A stretch of DNA of 64,000 nucleotides. It comes from an uncultured Propionivibrio sp. GTDB lineage: Bacteria > Pseudomonadota > Gammaproteobacteria > Burkholderiales > Rhodocyclaceae. This document shows, piece by piece, positions 57,591-64,000 of this stretch; within the stretch, counting starts at the first letter, position 1; each line of letters opens with the position of its first letter. The notes beneath the pieces are model-generated. The model was given only the letters and a program-made list of their open reading frames with translations, had not been told where the DNA came from and did no database searches. The stretch covers positions 496,001 to 560,000 of the forward strand of contig NZ_OY762655.1 of assembly GCF_963666255.1 (NCBI RefSeq), in the 5' to 3' direction. Position numbers and translations under genes: made by a program.

Positions 57591-58151
57591 TCAGATGGCC
57601 ATCAACTCGGATTCTTTTTGCGCGAACTGCTTGTCGACTTCGGCAATATTCTTGTCGGTCAACTTCTGGATTTCGTCCTGCGCCCGACGCTCGTCGTCCT
57701 CTGAACATTCCTTGTTCTTGACGAGATCCTTCAGCGTCGAGTTGGCATCGCGACGCAGGTTGCGGATGGCCACGCGCGCATTCTCGCATTCATGCTTGAC
57801 GACCTTGATCAGGTCGCGGCGGCGCTCTTCAGTCAGCGCCGGCATCGGCACACGAATGAGTTCCCCCAGCGCGGCCGGATTGAGCCCGAGATCGCAGTCC
57901 CGGATCGCTTTTTCCACCTTGCCCACCATCGCTTTTTCCCAAGGTTGCACGCCCAGGGTGCGCTGATCCAGCAGGGTGATATTGGCGACGGTATTGACCG
58001 GCACCATCGATCCGTAATATTCAACCTGGACGTGGTCGAGCAAACCGACGTGCGCCCGTCCGGTGCGGATCTTGGCAAGATCGAGGCGGAGCGCCTCGAG
58101 CGTCTTGTGCATTTTGTGTTCGGCCGTCTTCTTCACATCTGCAATCGACAT
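57591..58151 (-). CDS. frr: Ribosome recycling factor
   Basis: 186 residues. With EF-G it splits post-termination ribosomes. Typical segments: [55 protein letters not shown] and the C-terminal [20 protein letters not shown] at 58151 has GGAGAG upstream. It follows pyrH by 11 nt. Confidence 0.97.
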   Translation of the reverse strand: MSIADVKKTAEHKMHKTLEALRLDLAKIRTGRAHVGLLDHVQVEYYGSMVPVNTVANITLLDQRTLGVQPWEKAMVGKVEKAIRDCDLGLNPAALGELIRVPMPALTEERRRDLIKVVKHECENARVAIRNLRRDANSTLKDLVKNKECSEDDERRAQDEIQKLTDKNIAEVDKQFAQKESELMAI

Positions 58152-58162
58152 CGCACTCTCCT

Positions 58163-58885
58163 TCAGCAGTAGACCAGGGTGCCTTCGTTCTCGCCCATCA
58201 CAACGCGCTTCAGCGCGCCCGGCTTGAAAATCGAAAAGACATTGATCGGCAGTTTCTGATCGCGGCACAGCGCGAAAGCGGTCGCATCCATGACGGCGAG
58301 ATTCTTCATCATGACCTCGTTGAAGCTGATGCGGTCATAGCGGGTCGCGTGCGGATCCTTTTTCGGATCGGCCGAATAAATACCATCCACCTTGGTGGCC
58401 TTCAGCACGATTTCCGCGCCGATTTCGGCGCCGCGCAACGCGGCGGCAGTATCGGTGGTAAAGAAGGGATTCCCCGTACCACCGGCAAAAATAATGGTGC
58501 GCCCCTGTTCGAGACCGCGGATCGCGCGTCCGCGGATATACGGCTCGACGACCTGTTCGATGTTCAGCGCCGACTGCACGCGCGTCGGCATCCCGATCGT
58601 TTTCATCGCGTCCTGCAGCGCCAGCGCATTCATGACCGTCGCCAGCATGCCCATGTAATCGGCCTGGGCACGGTCCATGCCTGTCGCGGCGGGGGCGACG
58701 CCACGAAAGATGTTGCCGCCGCCGATCACCACACCGACCTGCACCCCCAAATCGACAATGCTCTTGACCTCGGCAACGATCTCCGAGATCGTCTGACGGT
58801 TGATCCCGTAGGCGTCGGCCCCCATCAGGGCCTCCCCCGAAAGCTTGAGCAAGATGCGTTTGTACTTGGGCGCAATGTCGGTCAT
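58163..58885 (-). CDS. pyrH: UMP kinase
   Basis: 240 residues. ATP-dependent phosphorylation of UMP; amino-acid-kinase fold. [56 protein letters not shown] and [13 protein letters not shown] are conserved. The ATG at 58885 ([10 protein letters not shown]) is chosen over a longer upstream frame overlapping tsf. Part of the rpsB-tsf-pyrH-frr run. Confidence 0.97.
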   Translation of the reverse strand: MTDIAPKYKRILLKLSGEALMGADAYGINRQTISEIVAEVKSIVDLGVQVGVVIGGGNIFRGVAPAATGMDRAQADYMGMLATVMNALALQDAMKTIGMPTRVQSALNIEQVVEPYIRGRAIRGLEQGRTIIFAGGTGNPFFTTDTAAALRGAEIGAEIVLKATKVDGIYSADPKKDPHATRYDRISFNEVMMKNLAVMDATAFALCRDQKLPINVFSIFKPGALKRVVMGENEGTLVYC

Positions 58886-58904
58886 GGGTCGGCTCTTCGT
58901 TTGA

Positions 58905-59798
58905 TTATTTCTGGGCAGCGGCTGCCTGCGCAGCAACTTCGGCGGCAAAGTCGTTGGTGCGCTTTTCCAGACCTTCACCGACGACATACAGCGAGAACGA
59001 TGCCACCGATGCGCCCTTCGACTTCAGGAGTTGCTCGATGGTTTGCTTGCCATCCTCGGCTTTGACGAAAACCTGACCGAGCAGCGTCACTTCCTTGAGG
59101 AACTTCTGAACGGTACCTTCGGCGATTTTCTCAAGCATCGCTTCCGGCTTGCCGGCTTCGCGGGCCTTCTCGATCGCCACACGGCGCTCGCTGTCGAGCA
59201 ACTCGGCCGGAACGCCCAAAGCATCCAGCGACTTCGGCTTCGACGCCGCGATATGCATGGCCAGGTCGCGCCCCAGTTGCTCATCGCCACCGACGATATC
59301 CAGCAGCACGCCGATCTTGGCGCCGCCGTGGATGTAGGAGGACAGACGGCCTTTCGCCTCAACGCGCACGAAGCGACGCAGAGTGATGTTTTCGCCGATC
59401 TTGCCGACCAGTGCGGTACGCGCCGATTCCAGCGTTCCTTCGCAGCAGGGGAGCGACGCCAGGGCGGCGACGTCCGCCGGGTTCTTTTCGACGATCAGGT
59501 CGGCGGCGCCTTTGGTCAGCGCCAGAAAGTCGTCGTTCTTGGCGACGAAGTCGGTTTCGCAGTTCACTTCGATGATCGCGCCGGTCTTGCCGTCGGCAGC
59601 GATGCTGACCGCCACGACACCTTCGGCCGTGATGCGGGTAGCGGCCTTGGTCGCCTTGGAACCCAGCTTGATGCGCAGCAGCTCCTCTGCCTTGGCCATG
59701 TCGCCACCGGCTTCCGTCAGCGCTTTCTTGCACTCCATCATCGGCGCGTCGGTTTTCTCGCGCAGTTCTTTTACCATGCCTGCGGTGATTTCCGCCAT
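58905..59798 (-). CDS. tsf: Elongation factor Ts
   Basis: 297 residues. Nucleotide exchange factor for EF-Tu. N-terminal UBA-like domain ([20 protein letters not shown]), the [10 protein letters not shown] motif that opens EF-Tu, and the C-terminal dimerisation region. ATG at 59798 with GGAGAG upstream. Two hairpins lie between it and rpsB. Confidence 0.97.
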   Translation of the reverse strand: MAEITAGMVKELREKTDAPMMECKKALTEAGGDMAKAEELLRIKLGSKATKAATRITAEGVVAVSIAADGKTGAIIEVNCETDFVAKNDDFLALTKGAADLIVEKNPADVAALASLPCCEGTLESARTALVGKIGENITLRRFVRVEAKGRLSSYIHGGAKIGVLLDIVGGDEQLGRDLAMHIAASKPKSLDALGVPAELLDSERRVAIEKAREAGKPEAMLEKIAEGTVQKFLKEVTLLGQVFVKAEDGKQTIEQLLKSKGASVASFSLYVVGEGLEKRTNDFAAEVAAQAAAAQK

Positions 59799-59820
59799 TT
59801 CATTCTCTCCAGTTACAGGA

Positions 59821-59884
59821 ACTGGCCGATGAGGCCAGTCCGATTGAACACAAGGCACGACAAACGATCCGGCGCACAGCCGGA
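59821..59884 (-). promoter_or_regulatory. Two hairpins in the rpsB-tsf intergenic region
   Basis: TCCGGC/GCCGGA (59868-59884) and ACTGGCC/GGCCAGT (59821-59839, 5-nt loop) lie between rpsB and tsf. Neither has a T run, so RNA processing or partial attenuation is more likely than full termination. The second ends 22 nt before the tsf ATG. Confidence 0.45.
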
Positions 59885-59903
59885 CCGTTCCGGTCGGCAA
59901 TAA

Positions 59904-60641
59904 TTACTCGGCTTCTTCGACGAAGTCGTCGTCCGAAGACGCCGCGATGATTTCTTCAACGAACTGGCTGCGGCCTTCGAGGATCGAGTCGGCAACGCCG
60001 CGCGCATACAGGCGGATCGCGCTCGAGGAGTCGTCGTTACCCGGGATGACGTAATCGACGCCTTCGGGCGAATGGTTGGTATCCACCACTGCGATCACCG
60101 GGATGCCGAGCTTATTGGCTTCGGTGATGGCAATCTTGTGATAGCCAACGTCGATGACGAAGAGCGCGTCGGGCAGCGTGTTCATTTCCTTGATGCCGCC
60201 GATCGACTTCTGCAGCTTGGAGACTTCGCGCTCAAGCATCAGCGCTTCCTTCTTGCCCAGCTTGTCGAGCGAACCGTCTTCAAGCGTCGTTTCCATTTCC
60301 TTCAGGCGCTTGATCGATTGCTTGATCGTCTTGAAGTTGGTCAGCATGCCGCCCAGCCAGCGCTGGTCGACGAAGGGGGAACCCGCTCGCAGCGCTTCTT
60401 CGGCGATGATTTCACGCGACTGGCGCTTGGTGCCGACGAAAAGAATCGTTCCCTTGTTGGACGCCAGCTTGCGGACGAAAGACATGGCTTCGTTGTACTT
60501 GACCAGCGTCTTTTCGAGGTTGACGATATGGATCTTGCTGCGGGCACCGAAAATATACGGCGCCATCTTCGGGTTCCAGAAACGGGTTTGATGGCCGAAA
60601 TGGACACCGGCCTCCAGCATTTGACGCATCGTTGCAGACAT
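59904..60641 (-). CDS. rpsB: 30S ribosomal protein S2
   Basis: 245 residues. [49 protein letters not shown] and [26 protein letters not shown] are all S2 landmarks; the C-terminal tail is acidic. ATG at 60641 (MSATMRQM) is the usual start; an ATG five codons upstream is in frame. Heads the minus-strand translation and envelope gene run. Confidence 0.97.
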   Translation of the reverse strand: MSATMRQMLEAGVHFGHQTRFWNPKMAPYIFGARSKIHIVNLEKTLVKYNEAMSFVRKLASNKGTILFVGTKRQSREIIAEEALRAGSPFVDQRWLGGMLTNFKTIKQSIKRLKEMETTLEDGSLDKLGKKEALMLEREVSKLQKSIGGIKEMNTLPDALFVIDVGYHKIAITEANKLGIPVIAVVDTNHSPEGVDYVIPGNDDSSSAIRLYARGVADSILEGRSQFVEEIIAASSDDDFVEEAE

Positions 60642-60815
60642 ACTTTTCTCTTTCATGTCAGGGTTGAACCACCATTCGCCCAGCTACGTCCGGCCACTGA
60701 AGCGACCGAACACCCTTGATCGGGCGAATGTGCGTAATAAGCCCGCCATTCAGGACGAGCCCGCGCACCACCATGGCGCGCATTGTTTCCCGGCACTCGC
60801 CGGAAAAACCCGGTA

Positions 60816-60824
60816 ATTCTACCA
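60816..60824 (-). promoter_or_regulatory. Putative extended -10 promoter of rpsB-tsf
   Basis: TGGTAGAAT on the minus strand, about 175 nt before the rpsB ATG, with a weak -35. The same nine bases occur in the guaBA promoter candidate. Confidence 0.35.
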
Positions 60825-60886
60825 CTAGAAGCCACTCAAAGCCACCACTCCGCACTGTCTCGGTGCTTGGGACGGATGCCGCAAAA

Positions 60887-60915
60887 TTGCCACGATCGCC
60901 CGCATCCTTTATCCT
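60887..60915 (+). promoter_or_regulatory. Putative sigma-70 promoter of map-glnD
   Basis: TTGCCA (60887-60892) and TATCCT (60910-60915) are spaced 17 nt apart. The -10 ends 33 nt before the map ATG. Confidence 0.45.
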
Positions 60916-60948
60916 CGTGGCTTTGAGCTGACATCGAGCCCCTGAACC

Positions 60949-61758
60949 ATGAGTATCGTCCTGAAAACACCAGAAGAAATAGAAAAGATGCGGGTCGCCG
61001 GCCGCCTGGCCGCCGAGGTGCTCGACTATATCGCGCCGTTTGTGAAGCCCGGCGTCACCACCGGCGAACTTGACCGCCTCTGCCACGAATACATGGTCAA
61101 TGTTCAGGATTGCATCCCGGCGCCGCTCAACTACGCCCCCTCGGGCTACAAACCCTATCCAAAAGCCACCTGCACGTCGGTCAACCACCAGGTCTGCCAC
61201 GGCGTTCCCGGCGACAAGCAGTTGAAGAACGGCGACATCGTCAATATCGATATCACGACGATCAAGAACGGCTACCACGGCGACACCAGCCGCATGTTCA
61301 TCGCCGGCGAAGCCTCGATCCAGGCAAAGCGCCTGTGCGAAATCACCTTCGAATGCCTGTGGCTCGGCATCTGCCAGGTACGCCCGGGCGCCCGCCTCGG
61401 CGATATCGGCCATGCCGTCCAGCAGCACGCCGAGAAGAACGGTTACTCGGTCGTCCGCGAATTTTGCGGCCACGGCATCGGCGCGCGCTTCCACGAGGAA
61501 CCGCAGGTCGTTCATTACGGCAAACCCGGCACCGGCGTCGAACTCAAGGAAAACATGATTTTCACGATCGAGCCGATGATCAACGCCGGCAAGGCCGCCA
61601 TTCGCGAACTCGCCGACGGATGGACGATCGTCACCAAGGACCACAGCCTGTCGGCACAGTGGGAACACACGATTCTGGTGACCGCGACCGGTTTCGAGAT
61701 TCTCACGCTGTCCGACGGGGTCCGCCCCAAACCTGACTGGATCAAGTGCCCCGCATGA
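60949..61758 (+). CDS. map: Methionine aminopeptidase, type I
   Basis: 269 residues. Removes the N-terminal Met from new proteins. Pita-bread fold with metal ligands Asp in NIDITTIKNGYHGDTSRMF, His in CGHGIGARFHEEP, Glu in FTIEPMI, and a last Glu in WEHTILVT. The short N-terminus fits type Ia. It diverges from rpsB and its TGA overlaps the glnD ATG, as in E. coli order. Confidence 0.97.
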   Translation: MSIVLKTPEEIEKMRVAGRLAAEVLDYIAPFVKPGVTTGELDRLCHEYMVNVQDCIPAPLNYAPSGYKPYPKATCTSVNHQVCHGVPGDKQLKNGDIVNIDITTIKNGYHGDTSRMFIAGEASIQAKRLCEITFECLWLGICQVRPGARLGDIGHAVQQHAEKNGYSVVREFCGHGIGARFHEEPQVVHYGKPGTGVELKENMIFTIEPMINAGKAAIRELADGWTIVTKDHSLSAQWEHTILVTATGFEILTLSDGVRPKPDWIKCPA

Positions 61759-64000
61759 GCGCCCCGCAAGCGGCCCGCAACGCGCTGATTGCGCGTTACA
61801 AGCCAAGGATTCAATCCGAGCAGGCTAGCATTTGCCTGCGTTTCCTTGAGGACCGCGACCCGCCGGGCATGCTGCACGCGCGCTGCCAACTGATTGACGA
61901 TGTCCTGCGCGAGATATGGCAGGAACTTTGCCCGCATCCTTCCCTGGCGCTTGTCGCCGTCGGCGGCTATGGCCGGGGGCTGTTGTGGCCCTACTCCGAC
62001 ATCGACCTTCTGTTCCTGGTGCCAAAGCGCCCCGAACCAAAACTCGCCGAGACGCTTGAACAGTTCATCGGTCTCCTTTGGGACATCGGCCTGGAAATCG
62101 GCCACAGCGTGCGCACGCCGGAAGAATGCCTGGCCGAAGCCGCCGGCGACCTGACGATTGAAACTGCGCTGGTCGAAGCGCGTTTGCTTGCCGGCAACGA
62201 GGCCTTGTTCGCAGAACTCTCGACAGCCTTCCGCAAGCAACTCGACCCGCAAACCTTTTTCCATTCCAAACGAACCGAACAAACCGAACGCTACCTCCGC
62301 TACCAGGAGTCCCCGTACAGTCTGGAACCGAATTGCAAGGAAAGCCCCGGCGGCCTCCGCGATCTGCAGTCCATTCTCTGGATCGCCCAGGCGGCCGGAT
62401 TCGGCAACACCTGGAAAGACCTGCAACTGCACGGATTCATCACCCTGCAGGAGGCGCATGGACTGCAACGGCGCGAACTGTTCCTGCAACGCTTGCGCAT
62501 CCAACTGCATATCCATGTGCGGCGGCGCGAAGACCGGCTGCTCTTTGATCACCAGCGTGCCATCGCCGAGAAAATGGGGTTTTCCGACACGACGTCGCTG
62601 CTGGCCAGCGAACAACTGATGCAGGAGTACTACCGGACTGCCAAGGCGATCACGCAACTCAACACCATCCTGCTACAGAACATTGGCACAGCGATCTTCC
62701 CGATGCGCCCTCACCCGCCGGTGCCAATCAGCAAGCGCTTCCAGGCCGTCAATCAGTTGCTCGACGTCGTCAACGAGGACGTTTTCAACCAGAAACCAGG
62801 CGCCATCTTCGAAGCCTTCCTGATCATGCAGCAGCATTCCGAGCTGCGCGGCATGACGGCCCGGACCATCCGCGCCCTGTGGCGGGCGCGCACGCTGGTC
62901 GATCATGCTTTCCGCGATTCACCGGAAAACAAGGCTTGCTTCATCTCCTTGTTCCAGCAGGAACGCGGCGTCCTGCACGAACTGCGGCGCATGAACCAGT
63001 TCGAGATTCTCGGCCGCTATCTGCCCAATTTCGGCGACATCGTCGGACGCATGCAGCACGACCTGTTCCACGCCTACACGGTCGACCAGCACACCATGCA
63101 GGTCCTGCGCAACTTGCGGCGCTTTCTCGAGACCGAGTTCGCCCACGAGTATCCCTTCTGCAGCCAGCTGATCAGTAATTTCGACCGCCCCTGGGTGCTC
63201 TACATCGCCGCCATTTTTCACGACATCGCCAAGGGCCGCGGGGGCAACCACTCCGAACTCGGTGCCGAGGATGCGCGGGTCTTCTGCGAAAGTCACGGCC
63301 TCGAGCCCGAGGATCGCGAACTGATCGTCTGGCTGGTGCGGCAGCACCTCGAAATGTCGAGCGTCGCCCAGAAGAAGGACCTTTCCGATCCGGATGTCAT
63401 TGCCGCCTTCGCCGCGCTGGTCGACGACGAAAGACATCTGATCGCGCTCTACCTGCTGACGGTCGCCGACATTCGCGGCACCAGCCCGAAGGTCTGGAAC
63501 ACCTGGAAGGGCCAACTCCTTGAAGACCTTTTCCGCCAGACGCGGCGGGTGCTGAACTCCGGTGGTGCGATACCGCAGAAACAGGGACTGATTCAGGAAA
63601 AACAGCACGAGGCCGAACGGCTGATGCGTTTTCTGGCGATGCCGGACGGCGCGCACGAAATCCTGTGGAGGCAACTCGACACGGTTTATTTCCAGCGTCA
63701 TTCCGCCGAGGAAATCGCCTGGCATGCGCGCATGCTGCACTACCGGGTTGCCAGCGAAGAACCGGTGGTCAAGGCGAGAATCTGCCGCCATGGCGCCGGC
63801 ATAGAAGTGCTCGCCTACACGCGTGACATCAAGGATCTGTTCGTGCGCATGGTCGGCTTTTTCAGCCGGGCCGGTTTCAACATCATGGACGCAAAGATCC
63901 ACACCACGCGCCACGGGTACGCGCTCGACAGCTTCATTGTTCTCGACGTCAGTGGCCGCGACGATGATCGCGATCTCATCCAGTACATTGAGCACGAACT
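61755..64000 (+). CDS. glnD: Bifunctional PII uridylyltransferase/uridylyl-removing enzyme (3' truncated by window)
   Basis: The first 748 residues are visible; the family has about 860, so the last ACT domain runs off the right edge. GlnD uridylylates PII under nitrogen limitation and reverses this when glutamine is high. The nucleotidyltransferase motif VGGYGRGLLWPYSDIDLL (69-86, Asp82 and Asp84) and the HD domain with IFHDIAKGRGGNHSELGAEDA (about 490) are intact. The first ACT domain begins near residue 695 (FVRMVGFFSRAGFNIMDAKI). The ATG overlaps the map stop (ATGA). No glnB or glnA is in the window. Confidence 0.96.
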   Translation, partial: MSAPQAARNALIARYKPRIQSEQASICLRFLEDRDPPGMLHARCQLIDDVLREIWQELCPHPSLALVAVGGYGRGLLWPYSDIDLLFLVPKRPEPKLAETLEQFIGLLWDIGLEIGHSVRTPEECLAEAAGDLTIETALVEARLLAGNEALFAELSTAFRKQLDPQTFFHSKRTEQTERYLRYQESPYSLEPNCKESPGGLRDLQSILWIAQAAGFGNTWKDLQLHGFITLQEAHGLQRRELFLQRLRIQLHIHVRRREDRLLFDHQRAIAEKMGFSDTTSLLASEQLMQEYYRTAKAITQLNTILLQNIGTAIFPMRPHPPVPISKRFQAVNQLLDVVNEDVFNQKPGAIFEAFLIMQQHSELRGMTARTIRALWRARTLVDHAFRDSPENKACFISLFQQERGVLHELRRMNQFEILGRYLPNFGDIVGRMQHDLFHAYTVDQHTMQVLRNLRRFLETEFAHEYPFCSQLISNFDRPWVLYIAAIFHDIAKGRGGNHSELGAEDARVFCESHGLEPEDRELIVWLVRQHLEMSSVAQKKDLSDPDVIAAFAALVDDERHLIALYLLTVADIRGTSPKVWNTWKGQLLEDLFRQTRRVLNSGGAIPQKQGLIQEKQHEAERLMRFLAMPDGAHEILWRQLDTVYFQRHSAEEIAWHARMLHYRVASEEPVVKARICRHGAGIEVLAYTRDIKDLFVRMVGFFSRAGFNIMDAKIHTTRHGYALDSFIVLDVSGRDDDRDLIQYIEHE

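Larger units (their letters stand above)
60642..60948. other. 307-nt divergent intergenic region between rpsB and map
   Basis: No gene is supported. It holds an extended -10 for rpsB near 60816-60824, giving a leader of about 165 nt that might be the site of S2 autoregulation, and a -35/-10 pair for map at 60887-60915. A CCGG-CACTCG-CCGG repeat lies in the rpsB leader. Confidence 0.5.

Noticed and set aside
61515-62657. 380-codon minus-strand frame across map and glnD
   Set aside because: Both map and glnD are certain on the plus strand; the antisense product has no recognisable domain.

Overview
The window is about 64 kb of housekeeping chromosome from a Gram-negative bacterium, most likely a betaproteobacterium of the Rhodocyclales type. 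This rests on gene content and order: an EarP plus EF-P(Arg32) pair, H-NS of the short beta type, a full LPS/BAM cluster, and a moderately high GC content. The order of several blocks matches Escherichia coli and other beta/gammaproteobacteria. I see no insertion sequence, prophage, plasmid gene or CRISPR array. All names come from reading the translations; no database search was possible.

Layout. 1-1.3 kb: tail of a large YDG-repeat surface protein entering from the left edge. 1.5-5.4 kb (mostly minus strand): uvrC-pgsA-tRNA-Gly-tRNA-Cys-tRNA-Gly, an H-NS gene, then tRNA-Leu and a DUF1178 gene. This is the E. coli uvrC-pgsA-glyW-cysT-leuZ order with an extra tRNA-Gly and H-NS wedged in. 5.5-7.3 kb: earP-efp. 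7.3-8.9 kb: tryptophanase tnaA preceded by a short leader reading frame with the critical TnaC residues. 9-17.7 kb (minus): rpoE-rseC-glutaredoxin-lepA-lepB-DUF4845-rnc-era-recO-pdxJ-acpS-nagZ, divergent from nadB. 19.4-26 kb (minus): yceD-rpmF-plsX-fabH-fabD-fabG-acpP-fabF-ygfX, the fatty acid synthesis block. 26-33 kb: maf-RsmI-like facing sppA-gph-like-rluC, then divergent rne. 33-38.4 kb (minus): uvrB, moeB-moaC-moaD-moaE-mog and a phosphatase. 38.5-45.7 kb: an aminotransferase, tRNA-Asn, a YdiL-like gene, guaB-guaA, a DUF4124 gene, ratA-rnfH and smpB. 45.7-60.6 kb (minus): rpsB-tsf-pyrH-frr-uppS-cdsA-dxr-rseP-bamA-skp-lpxD-fabZ-lpxA-lpxB-rnhB and a SpoU methyltransferase. 60.9-64 kb: map-glnD, with glnD cut by the right edge.

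How the genes work together. Most operons are tightly coupled, with many 1 to 4 base stop/start overlaps. The rpsB-to-rnhB run links translation (S2, EF-Ts, RRF), UMP kinase, phospholipid and isoprenoid precursors, outer membrane assembly (BamA, Skp, RseP) and lipid A synthesis. The fab run supplies acyl-ACP to PlsX and to LpxA/LpxD.

The most interesting item is the putative TnaC leader upstream of tnaA. From its inner ATG it has Trp12, Asp16 and Pro24, the residues needed for tryptophan sensing in E. coli TnaC, and it ends in UGA. Other points for a second look: rpoE directly followed by rseC with no rseA or rseB, a Shine-Dalgarno-sequestering hairpin at rne, a -10 box almost touching the yceD start codon, and a low-GC patch inside nagZ.
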